Shown here piece after piece: positions 46,268-54,710 of a DNA stretch of 64,000 nucleotides. Position numbers and translations under genes: made by a program. The notes beneath the pieces were generated by a model, which worked only from the letters and a program-made list of their open reading frames with translations, searched no databases and was not told the origin of the DNA. This DNA is from Bacteroidales bacterium (lineage in GTDB: Bacteria; Bacteroidota; Bacteroidia; Bacteroidales; UBA932): the NCBI GenBank assembly GCA_016285175.1, contig JAEEQF010000002.1, forward strand, positions 28,620 to 92,619, written 5' to 3'. Within the stretch, counting starts at the first letter, position 1. Each line of letters starts with the position of its first letter.

Positions 46268-47810
46268 CGTTGTACAATTCATTTTGCAGGACGGTGTAGT
46301 CCGTACTCTCCTGGATCTCCAGCTTGATCTTGAAGCGCGTGCGCCACTTGGCCAGGAAGGAGTTGAACAGTCCCCGTTTCAGGTAGGCACCCAGGATGGG
46401 GCTGGTTTTCAGTACAATGGACCGGACACCCTTTTCTATGGAATAGAAAGCTATCTTGCGCTCGATTTCCTCGTCAATCACCACGCTGGAGTGGATCTTG
46501 CCGGTGCCGTGGCACACGGGACACTGCTCGGACGTGTTGATTTCCGTGACAGGCCGGATCCGCTGGCGGGTAATCTGCATTAACCCGAACTTGGTGAGCG
46601 GCAGCACGTTGTGCTTGGCCCGGTCGTCTTCCATCAGCTCCTGCATGTACTTGAACAGGGCGTTCTTGTGTTCGTTGGATTCCATGTCGATGAAGTCCAC
46701 GATTACAATGCCTCCCATGTCCCTGAGCCTGAGCTGACGTGCAATCTCTTCTGCGGCAATCTTGTTCACCTCGAAGGAGTTCTCCTCCTGGTCGGCGGTC
46801 TTGGTGCGAATGCCGCTGTTTACGTCGATGACGTTCAGCGCTTCCGTGGTTTCAATTACCAGATAGGACCCCTGCCGCATGGGTACCACCTTGCCGAACG
46901 AGCCCTTGATTTGACGGGTGACCTCAAAATGGTCGTAAATGGGCTGTTTGCCTTCGTACAGGTGGACAATCTTTTCCTGCTCCGGGGAAATCAGTGAGAC
47001 GTACTTCCGCGCTTCTTCGGCCACCCGTTCGTCATTGATCCAGATATTGGAGAACGAGTCGTTGAGGAGGTCCCTCAACACGGTTGTCGTCTTGCTGTAC
47101 TCCGTAAAGAGCAGCTTTACGGTCTTGTCCTTGGCAATCTTTTTCCAGGAGTTCTCCCACTTTTCTATGAGGGCCTCCGTCTCGCCCACCAGCGTGGCGG
47201 CATTCTTGCCTTCCGCGGCGGTGCGGATGATGGCACCGTAATTGACGGGGAGGATGCTCCTTACCAGGGTTTCCAGTCTACGTTTCTCTTCCTTCGATCC
47301 AATCTTCTGCGAGATGGATACCTTTTCCGTGAAGGGGAGAAGTACGATGTTACGTCCTGCCAATGAAATCTCAGCTGTCAGTCGCGACCCTTTGGTGGAA
47401 ATCGGCTCCTTGACTATCTGGGCTATGACCATTTGTCCGGGGCGGAGGATCTCTTCAATCCGGCCTTCCTTGGGGAGGGCGTCTCCTATCTTAATCCGCG
47501 AATACAGATCCTTGAGATTTGTATTGGCATTGGATTCCCGCACAAACTGGTCAAAGGCGGGGAAATAAAGTCCCAGGTCCAGATAATGGATGAAAGCTTC
47601 CTTCTTGTCTCCGATATCCACAAAGGCAGCATTGAGGTTCGGGAGAATCTTCTTTACCTTTCCCAGGTAAACGTCTCCCACGGTGAACTTGTTCCCAGTG
47701 CTGGACTCCGTGTTGTACTCTATCAGCCGGTGATTTTCCATCAGGGCGATATGTACCTCCGTTGACGTTACGTCAACAATCAGATCCTTGTCCGGTTTCT
47801 CAGACTCCAT
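46245..47810 (-). CDS. rng: Ribonuclease E/G family endoribonuclease
   Basis: A 521-residue RNase G-type protein. An S1-like RNA-binding domain is at about residues 40-130 (VGDVYLGKVKKILPNLNAAFVDIG) and the DNase I-like catalytic part contains NVIDVNSG and IVIVDFIDM with the metal-binding acidic residues. The zinc-link CPVCHGTGK is near residue 432. It processes rRNA and decays mRNA. The start is the ATG at 47810. The preceding small basic-protein gene is transcribed in the same direction, with a hairpin between the two. Confidence 0.95.
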   Translation of the reverse strand: MESEKPDKDLIVDVTSTEVHIALMENHRLIEYNTESSTGNKFTVGDVYLGKVKKILPNLNAAFVDIGDKKEAFIHYLDLGLYFPAFDQFVRESNANTNLKDLYSRIKIGDALPKEGRIEEILRPGQMVIAQIVKEPISTKGSRLTAEISLAGRNIVLLPFTEKVSISQKIGSKEEKRRLETLVRSILPVNYGAIIRTAAEGKNAATLVGETEALIEKWENSWKKIAKDKTVKLLFTEYSKTTTVLRDLLNDSFSNIWINDERVAEEARKYVSLISPEQEKIVHLYEGKQPIYDHFEVTRQIKGSFGKVVPMRQGSYLVIETTEALNVIDVNSGIRTKTADQEENSFEVNKIAAEEIARQLRLRDMGGIVIVDFIDMESNEHKNALFKYMQELMEDDRAKHNVLPLTKFGLMQITRQRIRPVTEINTSEQCPVCHGTGKIHSSVVIDEEIERKIAFYSIEKGVRSIVLKTSPILGAYLKRGLFNSFLAKWRTRFKIKLEIQESTDYTVLQNELYNEKGDKLE

Positions 47811-47829
47811 TGGAATTTGGTTTTACAGG

Positions 47830-47856
47830 AAGGGCCTGCGTAATTCGCAAGCCCTT
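47830..47856 (-). terminator. Hairpin between the small basic protein and RNase G genes
   Basis: An 11-bp stem with one G-T pair (47830-47840 with 47846-47856) around a 5-nt loop, placed 21 nt after the small gene and 20 nt before RNase G. The T-tract is weak on the minus strand, so it may attenuate rather than end transcription. Confidence 0.5.
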
Positions 47857-47877
47857 TGTTTCTCGAAGAAGCCTTGT

Positions 47878-47967
47878 TTACTTCTTCTTGTGACGGTTCT
47901 TGCGCAAGCGCTTTTTGCGCTTGTGCGTTGCCATCTTGTGTCGTTTATGCTTCTTACCGTTGGGCAT
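47878..47967 (-). CDS. Very small basic protein, AURKAIP1/COX24-like
   Basis: A 29-residue protein, MPNGKKHKRHKMATHKRKKR followed by LRKNRHKKK, starting at the ATG at 47967. More than half of its residues are Lys, Arg or His. Basic peptides of this form are widely conserved in Bacteroidota and are usually annotated as AURKAIP1/COX24-domain proteins, related to small ribosome-bound peptides. Ribosome association is therefore likely but is recalled from family knowledge, not shown here. It lies between HU and RNase G. Confidence 0.8.
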   Translation of the reverse strand: MPNGKKHKRHKMATHKRKKRLRKNRHKKK

Positions 47968-47990
47968 AATAATGATGAATGATTAATGAG

Positions 47991-48269
47991 TTATTTCTCT
48001 TTAACGGCATTGACGAAGCTCTTGGCCGGTTTGAAAGCCGGAATGTCGTGTGCCGGGATGGTCATGGTGGTCTTGCGGGTGATATTGCGGGCGGCCTTCT
48101 GGGCGCGGTGCTTGATGATGAAGCTCCCGAAACCACGGAGATACACCGGGTTGCCAGCAATAACGGAACCCTTCACTACTTTGGTGAATTCCTCAACAAC
48201 AGCCAATACCTGTACTTTCTCGATTCCGGTGGTTTTTGCCACTTCGTTTACAATTTCTGCCTTAGTCAT
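47991..48269 (-). CDS. hup: HU-family DNA-binding protein
   Basis: A 92-residue HU-type protein (MTKAEIVNEVAKTTG, FTKVVKGSVIAGNPVYLRGFGSF, ITRKTTMTIPAHDIPAFKPAKSF). It bends and compacts DNA as a dimer. The arm consensus RNITRKTTMTIPAH and the C-terminal FKPAK are the family landmarks. It has its own canonical promoter with a leader of about 40 nt and is followed by the small basic protein gene after 23 bp. Confidence 0.96.
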   Translation of the reverse strand: MTKAEIVNEVAKTTGIEKVQVLAVVEEFTKVVKGSVIAGNPVYLRGFGSFIIKHRAQKAARNITRKTTMTIPAHDIPAFKPAKSFVNAVKEK

Positions 48270-48312
48270 AATAGTATTAATTTTAGTTCTGTATCTTTCT
48301 TGAAAGCGGGCA

Positions 48313-48343
48313 CAAATTTAGGAAGAATTTTCCAATCCGCAAA
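48313..48343 (-). promoter_or_regulatory. HU promoter
   Basis: A -7 TAAATTTG (48313-48320) and a -33 TTTG (48340-48343) are separated by 19 nt on the minus strand. Confidence 0.75.
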
Positions 48344-48397
48344 ATATATAACATAAAAACCTGCCAAATAATTAAGCACTTAACTCATTTCCAACGC

Positions 48398-48414
48398 TTG
48401 GCACGGAGATTGAC
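48398..48414 (+). promoter_or_regulatory. Sigma-54-like element upstream of lon
   Basis: TTGGCACGGAGATTGAC resembles TGGCACG-N4-TTGC with one mismatch in the -12 element (TTGA). It lies about 85 bp before the lon ATG. An imperfect inverted repeat CTGACA-AAT-TGGCAG follows at 48449-48463. Either could take part in stress control. Confidence 0.35.
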
Positions 48415-48495
48415 AATATAGTGTGCCGGACCCATGTCCCCATGAGAACTGACAAATTGGCAGAAAGGGGATATTGTCCCCCTATTTATTTATAT

Positions 48496-50901
48496 ATGAA
48501 GGTTAACGAATTCAACGGAATGTTCGCCCCCGCCGGGGTAGAAGTGAATATTATGCCCGTCATGGGCGAAGCAGTCTCTACGAAGGTGGACGAGAAGGAG
48601 CTCCCCGAAGCCCTTCCCATCCTGGCCCTTCGCAATGCAGTGGTCTTTCCCGGAACGGTCTTTCCGGTGACGGTGGGCCGCGAAAAGTCCATCCGGCTGG
48701 TTTCGGACGTGGAGTCCGGGGCCGGTTGGCTGGGTGCGGTCCCGCAGCTGGATGTGGCCGTGGAAGACCCTGGAGAGGCCGATTTAAACCGCTTCGGTAC
48801 GCTCTGCAAGGTGCTCAAGACCCTGGAGATGCCGGACGGCTCCGTTACGGCCATCCTGCAGGGTATGCGCATCCTCTCGCTGGAAAGCATCATCACCCGG
48901 GAGCCCTACCTGCTGGGCCGGGCCCGCTATCTGGAAGAGGTTATGCCGGAAATGGACGAGCGTGAGACCCGCGTTTTGGCCGATGCCCTCAAGGACAGGG
49001 CGGGGACGGTGGTGAAATCCTCCTCCTTCGCTCCCAAGGAGGCCATGGGCGCCCTGATGTCCATAGACAACTTCCACTTCCTGGTGAACTTTATAGCCAC
49101 CACCATAGAGGTGGAGAATTTCCAGGAGCGGGTGAACCTCTTGTCCATCCTGGACATCCATGAACGCGGAATGGCCCTCCTGAAGGTGCTGGATACCCAA
49201 ACCCAGCTGCTCCAGATCAAGCAGGAGATTAACCAGAAGGTAAAGACGGACATCGACCAGCAGCAGCGGGAGTATTACCTGAACAACCAGCTCCGCACCA
49301 TCCAGGAGGAACTGGGCATGGACGAAGGGGAGGAATTCGAGAAGATGCGCCGCAAGGCCGATGAAAAGAAATGGAGCCCGGAAGTGAGGGCCATCTTCGA
49401 CAAGGAAATGGCCAAGCTGGAGAAGTTCAATCCTTCTTCCCCGGACTACAGCATCCAGCTCACCTTCCTGCAGTTCATGCTGGACCTGCCGTGGGGGGAG
49501 ATGTCGGAGGACAACCTGGATCTCCAGCACGCGCAGGACGTATTGGACGAGGACCACTTCGGCCTGGAGACGGTGAAGGAACGTATTATCGAGTACCTGG
49601 CCGTCCTTAAGCTCAAGGGCAACATGAAGTCTCCCATCCTGTGCCTGTGGGGCCCTCCCGGTGTGGGCAAGACCTCCCTGGGCAAGTCCGTGGCGCGGGC
49701 GCTGGGACGCAAATACGTGAGGATCTCCCTGGGCGGCATGCACGACGAGGCCGAAATCCGCGGCCACCGCAAAACCTATGTGGGCGCCCTTCCGGGCCGC
49801 ATCCTCAACGGAATCCAGCGGGCCGGAACCTCCAATCCGGTGATAGTGCTGGACGAGATTGACAAGCTGGCCAGCGACTTCAAGGGAGACCCTTCCAGCG
49901 CCCTGCTGGAAGCCCTGGATCCGGAGCAGAACAATACTTTCCACGACAATTACCTGGACGTGGACTATGACCTTTCGCACGTGCTGTTCATCACCACGGC
50001 CAACGGCATAGGGACCATCCAGCCGGCCCTCAAGGACCGTATGGAGCTCATCAACGTAACGGGATATCTGGCCGAGGAGAAGATGCAGATAGCCCACAAT
50101 TACCTCATTCCCAAGCAGTTGAAGGAGCACGGCCTGCAGGAGGACGGCCTGTCCATCGAAGACGAAGCCCTCCAGGAAATCATAGACCAGTACACCCATG
50201 AATCCGGTGTCCGCGGCCTGGAGAAGCAGATTGCCAAGATTGCGCGCGTGACCGCCAAGAAGATAGCCCTCAACCAGGAATTCCCTGCCGTAATCAGGAA
50301 GGAACATCTCAAGGAATATCTGGGCCTGCCCACTTCCTATCACGATACCATCAAGGGCAATGAAGGTCCCGGCGTGGTCACCGGCCTGGCCTGGACGGAG
50401 ATGGGCGGTGAAATCCTCTTTGTGGAAAGTTCCGTTTCCAAGGGCAAGGGCAACCTGTCCATGACCGGCAACCTGGGCGATGTAATGAAGGAATCGGCCC
50501 AGATAGCCTGGCAGTACATCAAGGCCCATCCGGAACTGGCCGGCATCACCACGGAGCAGTTCATGGAGAAGGACATCCACCTGCACGTCCCGGAGGGCGC
50601 CGTGCCCAAGGACGGTCCGTCGGCCGGTATCACCATGGTGAGTTCCATGGTAAGCGCCCTGCGCGGACAGGCCGTGAAGGAAGGCATCGCCATGACGGGA
50701 GAAATGACCCTCAGGGGTCGTGTGCTGCCGGTGGGCGGCATCAAGGAGAAGATCCTTGCAGCCAAGCGCGCCGGGGTCCACACCATAGTGATTTCCGAAG
50801 AAAACCGCAAAGATGTAGAAGATATCAAGGAAATTTACATAAAAGGTCTTACCTTTGTCTATGTGAAAACGATAGCCGATGTAATCGACTACATTTTTTA
50901 G
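48496..50901 (+). CDS. lon: Lon ATP-dependent protease
   Basis: An 801-residue protein starting at the ATG at 48496; upstream in-frame starts lie in the promoter region. The N-terminal Lon domain (LPILALRNAVVFPGTVFPVTVGR) is followed by a coiled segment, the AAA+ domain (Walker A GPPGVGKTS; VIVLDEIDK) and the serine protease domain with the catalytic Ser in PKDGPSAGITM and Lys in GGIKEKILAAKRAG. It degrades misfolded and regulatory proteins in the cytoplasm. The 226-bp upstream region holds a sigma-54-like element, pointing to stress control. Confidence 0.97.
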   Translation: MKVNEFNGMFAPAGVEVNIMPVMGEAVSTKVDEKELPEALPILALRNAVVFPGTVFPVTVGREKSIRLVSDVESGAGWLGAVPQLDVAVEDPGEADLNRFGTLCKVLKTLEMPDGSVTAILQGMRILSLESIITREPYLLGRARYLEEVMPEMDERETRVLADALKDRAGTVVKSSSFAPKEAMGALMSIDNFHFLVNFIATTIEVENFQERVNLLSILDIHERGMALLKVLDTQTQLLQIKQEINQKVKTDIDQQQREYYLNNQLRTIQEELGMDEGEEFEKMRRKADEKKWSPEVRAIFDKEMAKLEKFNPSSPDYSIQLTFLQFMLDLPWGEMSEDNLDLQHAQDVLDEDHFGLETVKERIIEYLAVLKLKGNMKSPILCLWGPPGVGKTSLGKSVARALGRKYVRISLGGMHDEAEIRGHRKTYVGALPGRILNGIQRAGTSNPVIVLDEIDKLASDFKGDPSSALLEALDPEQNNTFHDNYLDVDYDLSHVLFITTANGIGTIQPALKDRMELINVTGYLAEEKMQIAHNYLIPKQLKEHGLQEDGLSIEDEALQEIIDQYTHESGVRGLEKQIAKIARVTAKKIALNQEFPAVIRKEHLKEYLGLPTSYHDTIKGNEGPGVVTGLAWTEMGGEILFVESSVSKGKGNLSMTGNLGDVMKESAQIAWQYIKAHPELAGITTEQFMEKDIHLHVPEGAVPKDGPSAGITMVSSMVSALRGQAVKEGIAMTGEMTLRGRVLPVGGIKEKILAAKRAGVHTIVISEENRKDVEDIKEIYIKGLTFVYVKTIADVIDYIF

Positions 50902-50969
50902 ATTCTTCGCTTCGCTCAGAATGACAGTTATGGTTTGTCATTCTGAGGAACGAAGTGACGAAAGAATCT
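50900..50969. repeat. Inverted pair of dispersed repeats after lon (copies C and D)
   Basis: Copy C is the 27-bp repeat in reverse (50900-50926), starting in the lon stop codon. Copy D is a 34-bp longer variant in forward orientation (50936-50969, TGTCATTCTGAGGAACGAAG...). They can form a hairpin followed by CTTTTTG, which may act as the lon terminator. Confidence 0.9.
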
Positions 50970-50982
50970 TTTTGTACAAGGT

Positions 50983-51651
50983 ATGGACGTCAAGATAGAA
51001 CAAAGTTGGAAAGACGCACTGGCGCCGGAGTTCGGGAAACCGTACTTTGAGCAGCTGGTGCGTTTCCTGCATGGGGAGAAAGCGGCCGGAAAGGTAATCT
51101 ATCCGCCCGGAAGCCAGATTTTCCGTGCTTTCGAACTCACGCCGGTAGAGCAGGTGAAAGTGGTTATCCTGGGGCAGGACCCTTACCACGGCCCGGGGCA
51201 GGCCATGGGCCTTTCCTTCTCCGTGCCGGACGGTGTCCCGGCTCCGCCCTCGCTCCGGAATATCTTCCAGGAGGTGGAGACGGACCTGGGCATCAGGATG
51301 AGCGGCCGGCCCAACCTGGAAAAATGGGCCCGCCAGGGCGTACTCCTTCTCAATGCCGTCCTTACCGTCCAGGCGGGGCAGCCCACCTCCCACAGCCGCG
51401 CCGGCTGGCAGGAGTTCACGGATGCCGTCATCCGGTACCTTTCGGAGCACAGGGAAGGCATCGTTTTCCTGCTCTGGGGCCGTTTCGCGGCCGAAAAGGC
51501 GGCGCTCATAGACTCCTCCCGCCATCATGTGCTCCTGGCGGCGCATCCTTCGCCCCTTGCCCGCGGCGCCTTCTTTGGCTGCCGCCATTTCTCCAAGACC
51601 AACCAAATCCTAGTATCAGAGGGTAAGACACCCATAGACTGGCAGTTATGA
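50983..51651 (+). CDS. ung: Uracil-DNA glycosylase
   Basis: A 222-residue family 1 uracil-DNA glycosylase. The water-activating Asp66 is in GQDPYHG, and the second motif HPSPLARG is near residue 188. LLNAVLTVQAGQP is also typical. It removes uracil from DNA to start base-excision repair. Its stop overlaps the coaD start by 4 bp (ATGA). Confidence 0.97.
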   Translation: MDVKIEQSWKDALAPEFGKPYFEQLVRFLHGEKAAGKVIYPPGSQIFRAFELTPVEQVKVVILGQDPYHGPGQAMGLSFSVPDGVPAPPSLRNIFQEVETDLGIRMSGRPNLEKWARQGVLLLNAVLTVQAGQPTSHSRAGWQEFTDAVIRYLSEHREGIVFLLWGRFAAEKAALIDSSRHHVLLAAHPSPLARGAFFGCRHFSKTNQILVSEGKTPIDWQL

Positions 51652-52106
51652 AAACCAAAGCTCTGTTTCCCGGCTCCTTCGACCCGTTTACAGCCGGCCA
51701 TCTGAATATCCTCAAGCGCGCCCTCACCATGTTTGACGAGGTAGTGGTGGCCGTGGGTATCAACCAGGATAAACGCGGCTTCTTCTCCATGGAGAAGCGT
51801 CTGGATATCATTTACCAGGCCACTGCAGGCCTTCCGGGCGTGTCGGTAATCCAATACGACAACCTTACCATAGACACCTGCCGTGAGCTGGGCATCAGGC
51901 ATGTTGTGCGCGGGGTCCGGAACATGATAGACTTTGAGACGGAACGCTCCATAGCCGACGCCAACCGGCGGCTGGCTCCGGAGATCGAGACCATCATCAT
52001 CCCCACGGCACAGGAATTCGCCCATATCAGCTCATCGGCCGTGCGGGATATCCTCAAGCACGGGGGAGACTATTCGGCCTTTATTCCCGAAGGTGTCAAG
52101 TTATGA
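51648..52106 (+). CDS. coaD: Phosphopantetheine adenylyltransferase
   Basis: A 152-residue nucleotidyltransferase (ALFPGSFDPFTAGHLNILKRA, with the TxGH motif, and ISSSAVRDILKHGG near the C-terminus). It makes dephospho-CoA from 4'-phosphopantetheine and ATP. Start and stop codons both overlap the neighbouring genes by 4 bp, so ung, coaD and the thioredoxin protein form one translationally coupled operon. Confidence 0.97.
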   Translation: MKTKALFPGSFDPFTAGHLNILKRALTMFDEVVVAVGINQDKRGFFSMEKRLDIIYQATAGLPGVSVIQYDNLTIDTCRELGIRHVVRGVRNMIDFETERSIADANRRLAPEIETIIIPTAQEFAHISSSAVRDILKHGGDYSAFIPEGVKL

Positions 52107-53554
52107 AAAAGTTCATCGCATTCCTGGCGGTCTGCCTGCTCTCCATCGGCCTCCGGGCCCAGTCCTATGAGGAACTGGGCGCCAAGCTGGAGGAATACTT
52201 CGCCGCCCTGGCGGGGGAGAGCGCCGCGGTGCAGAATGCCGAATGCGATTTCCTCATAGAATCCTCCCGGGACTCCCTGGTCCGCCAGTATGTAGCCCTC
52301 AGAATCTACGACCATTACCTCCAGTCCAAGATCATGGGGGACGAGGCCGTGGCCGTGCATGTGGCCGAAAAGTGGTTCCTTTCCCGTGCCATCCCCATGC
52401 ATTCCGACGGCGACTTCCTGAACGCGCAGGTGTTCGTGATGTTCAACAGGAACTCCCTCATCGGCATGCAGGCTCCCCGTATCAGCCTGAAGGACACGGC
52501 CGGGAAGGTGGTGGAAATCCCCGACGCGCCGGGCTACAGCGTCATTTATTTCTATGACACTTCCTGCTCTATCTGCAAGCTGGAGACCCCGCGCCTGCGG
52601 CAGCTGATGGACGAAGGCCGGTACCCGCTCACCGTCTATGCGGTGAACGTGGGAGACCAGGGCGAAGACTGGGAGAAGTACCGGGAGAACCTTCCCGGTG
52701 CCATCCATCTCTGGGATCCGGAGCATGAGGGCGACTGGCAAATCCAGTACGGTGTGCTGCAGACCCCCAAAATGTACCTCATAGATTCCAAGGGAGAGAT
52801 AGTGGGGCGGGGACTGGATACCCCGGCACTTAAACTGCTGCTGGAGAAGGAGTTCTCCACCAAAACCTATGTATACGGAGAAGCGGAGCAGCTGGAACGT
52901 TACGGGCGGCTGTTCGCCTCTTACGGGGATTCCCTCTCCACCTCCGATATCCTGGACATGGCCGACTATCTGGCCTCCCGGACCTTGGGGGAGGGCAACG
53001 TGACGGCTTTCAAGCAGACCGCCGGGGACCTGCTGTATTACCTTTCCTCGCAGCGGGGGGAGGCATACAGGGAGGCCATCGGCCCGTTTGTGGAAAAATA
53101 CGTCCGTCCCGGAGAAATCTGGAATACCCCGGAAGACAAGGCCCAGATCCTCTCCCTGGCCGATCTGCTGCTGGATTTCAGCTCCCGCAGCCCCGTGGGC
53201 TCCCTGGTGCCGGATGTGGCAGTGCCCGGAACCCTTCGCCGGAAGGGATGCCTTTTCGTACGCGGGACCCGCAGCGGAAGCTTCAGCCTGCGTTCCCTGA
53301 AGGGTAACCCGGCCTATGTGGTCTTCTACTCTCCTGGCTGTTCCACCTGCAAGGAAACCCTTGCCGCCGTGGACGCCCTGGTGCGGCAGGACCGCAAAGT
53401 GAAGGTGCTGCTGGTAGATATGGACGCGCTCTTTGCCGATGAACCGGACCAGGCGTCCCAGCTGCTGGACACCTTCGACCTTTCCGTCCTGCCCTTTGTC
53501 CTTGAACTGGCCCCCGACGGAACGGTAACCCGGCGGTATGTGCAACTTTTTTAG
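52103..53554 (+). CDS. Exported protein with two thioredoxin-like domains
   Basis: A 483-residue protein with a signal peptide (MKKFIAFLAVCLLSIGLRAQ). An N-terminal helical region (DUF5106-like, tentative) leads to a first thioredoxin fold with C155-S-I-C158 in YFYDTSCSICK and a second one near the C-terminus with C413-S-T-C416 in FYSPGCSTCKE. Such proteins act in periplasmic thiol exchange in Bacteroidota. Two CxxC sites in one chain suggest internal electron relay, an inference. Coupled to coaD by a 4-bp overlap. Confidence 0.88.
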   Translation: MKKFIAFLAVCLLSIGLRAQSYEELGAKLEEYFAALAGESAAVQNAECDFLIESSRDSLVRQYVALRIYDHYLQSKIMGDEAVAVHVAEKWFLSRAIPMHSDGDFLNAQVFVMFNRNSLIGMQAPRISLKDTAGKVVEIPDAPGYSVIYFYDTSCSICKLETPRLRQLMDEGRYPLTVYAVNVGDQGEDWEKYRENLPGAIHLWDPEHEGDWQIQYGVLQTPKMYLIDSKGEIVGRGLDTPALKLLLEKEFSTKTYVYGEAEQLERYGRLFASYGDSLSTSDILDMADYLASRTLGEGNVTAFKQTAGDLLYYLSSQRGEAYREAIGPFVEKYVRPGEIWNTPEDKAQILSLADLLLDFSSRSPVGSLVPDVAVPGTLRRKGCLFVRGTRSGSFSLRSLKGNPAYVVFYSPGCSTCKETLAAVDALVRQDRKVKVLLVDMDALFADEPDQASQLLDTFDLSVLPFVLELAPDGTVTRRYVQLF

Positions 53555-53562
53555 TACCTTTG
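53555..53562 (+). promoter_or_regulatory. -7 promoter box of the gene at 53568 (leaderless)
   Basis: TACCTTTG overlaps the last codon and stop of the thioredoxin gene and ends 5 nt before the ATG. Confidence 0.6.
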
Positions 53563-53567
53563 CAGCG

Positions 53568-53798
53568 ATGGCGCGCAGAAACCACATTCCCGGCGTAGAT
53601 CCCGCCTACCTGGAAAAGCAGAAGCAGATGCTCCTGCGCCGCAACCGTTATGTGCTCCTGTTCAACGACAGCGAGATGGCCGCCATAGAAGAATACTGCC
53701 AGCGTTTCCAGGTCCATACCAAAAGCGCCCTCTTCCGCGAGGCTATAATGGACAAAGTGCTCAGCGAGCTGGAGGAAAATCATCCCACTTTGTTTTAA
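53568..53798 (+). CDS. Small conserved protein, possibly ribbon-helix-helix-like
   Basis: A 76-residue protein (MARRNHIPGVDPAYLEKQKQ..., ending ENHPTLF) starting at the ATG at 53568, 5 nt after a promoter box. The middle part (RYVLLFNDSEMAAIEEYCQRFQ) has a strand followed by helices as in ribbon-helix-helix DNA-binding proteins, and the basic N-terminus would fit DNA or RNA contact. I do not know a named family. It precedes tRNA-Gln. Confidence 0.7.
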   Translation: MARRNHIPGVDPAYLEKQKQMLLRRNRYVLLFNDSEMAAIEEYCQRFQVHTKSALFREAIMDKVLSELEENHPTLF

Positions 53799-53821
53799 TC
53801 AGGAAAAAAATAGTATCTTTG
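53789..53821 (+). promoter_or_regulatory. tRNA-Gln promoter
   Basis: A -33 TTTG (53789-53792) and -7 TATCTTTG (53814-53821) separated by 21 nt; the tRNA starts 11 nt later. Confidence 0.75.
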
Positions 53822-53832
53822 CACCCCGGTAT

Positions 53833-53902
53833 TGAACTGTGGTGTAATGGTAGCACTAGGGATTTTGGTTCCCTCAGTCAGCGTTCGAATCGCTGCAGTT
53901 CA
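53833..53902 (+). tRNA. tRNA-Gln (anticodon TTG)
   Basis: Acceptor TGAACTG pairs with CAGTTCA, the anticodon stem AGGGA/TCCCT encloses TTTTGGT with anticodon TTG, and the T arm is CAGCG-TTCGAAT-CGCTG. The CCA end is not encoded. It has its own promoter and terminator. Confidence 0.96.
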
Positions 53903-53938
53903 ACAAAAAAGCTCGCAGATTCGCGAGCTTTTTTTGTT
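53903..53938 (+). terminator. tRNA-Gln terminator
   Basis: AAAAAAGCTCGC pairs with GCGAGCTTTTTT around a 6-nt loop, followed by more T. A run of T on both strands lets it also serve the minus-strand protease gene. Confidence 0.9.
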
Positions 53939-53953
53939 GTTTCCACCGGAAGG

Positions 53954-54637
53954 TCAGCTTCGCCGGTTGCCCAGGGAGATGTAGTAGAGAAGGGTGGCCA
54001 GGGAGCCCAGGGCGGCGATTACGTACGTGTAGGCGGCCCAGCGGAGGGCGTCTACGGCCATGGGTTTGGTCTCGTAACTCACAATACCCGTATTGTCCAG
54101 CCATTTGACGGCGCGGGCGCTGGCGTTTATCTCTACCGGCAGGGTAACAAAGCTGAAGAGGGTGGTAAGGGCGAAAAGGCCGATACCTATCCACAGCAGG
54201 GACGGGAACACGTTGATGAAAATGACTCCGGCCAGCAGGATCCAGGACACTATGCTGTTGGAGAAAGTGACCACCGGCACCAGCGCCGTGCGCAGTTTCA
54301 GGGGGGCATAGCCGGTGCTGTGCTGGATTACGTGGCCGCATTCATGCGCAGCCACGGCCGCGGCGGCTACCGACCGGCCGAAATACACATCCTCGCTAAG
54401 GTTTACGGTGCGGGTTGTAGGGTCGTAATGGTCCGTGAGCTTGCCCTGGATGGAGACAATCTGTACATCCCGTATACCATGGGCCTGGAGCATGCGGCTG
54501 GCTACCTCCGCCCCGGTCAGGGAGAGGGGAACTTCCGAATATTTGCTGAAGCGGCTCTTGAGCACGCCCTGGATGACCATGCTGAGTACCATGACCGCAA
54601 TCATGATGATCCAGATCATTTGATTAGACAGTACCAT
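53954..54637 (-). CDS. YugP-type zinc-dependent membrane peptidase
   Basis: A 227-residue membrane protein of the neutral zinc metallopeptidase family (PF04298). The zinc site is in AAHECGHVIQHSTGY, and helices flank it (N-terminal about 7-27, then three more after residue 120). The start is the ATG at 54637; the in-frame GTG further upstream lies in the promoter. Function is not well defined in the family. It is a single gene between tRNA-Gln and alr. Confidence 0.92.
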   Translation of the reverse strand: MVLSNQMIWIIMIAVMVLSMVIQGVLKSRFSKYSEVPLSLTGAEVASRMLQAHGIRDVQIVSIQGKLTDHYDPTTRTVNLSEDVYFGRSVAAAAVAAHECGHVIQHSTGYAPLKLRTALVPVVTFSNSIVSWILLAGVIFINVFPSLLWIGIGLFALTTLFSFVTLPVEINASARAVKWLDNTGIVSYETKPMAVDALRWAAYTYVIAALGSLATLLYYISLGNRRS

Positions 54638-54641
54638 AGCA

Positions 54642-54649
54642 CAAAAATA
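54642..54649 (-). promoter_or_regulatory. -7 promoter box of the YugP-like gene (leaderless)
   Basis: TATTTTTG on the minus strand ends 4 nt before the ATG at 54637. Confidence 0.6.
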
Positions 54650-54682
54650 CACAATTTATGGAAAAAAGTCAGTGGGAAATGT

Positions 54683-54690
54683 TAATTTTG
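54683..54690 (+). promoter_or_regulatory. -7 promoter box of alr
   Basis: TAATTTTG matches TAnnTTTG and ends 20 nt before the ATG at 54711. Confidence 0.6.
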
Positions 54691-54710
54691 CATTCGGAAA
54701 CCGTAGAGAT

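Noticed and set aside
47761-47777. Palindrome GTTGACGTTACGTCAAC
   Set aside because: It is inside the first codons of the RNase G gene (VDVTS); no matching second copy or promoter overlap, so a binding site cannot be supported.
27419-50969. CATTCTGAGCGAAGCGAAG repeats as insertion-sequence ends
   Set aside because: No transposase gene lies between or beside any copies and they do not flank a unit; they behave as small dispersed repeats.
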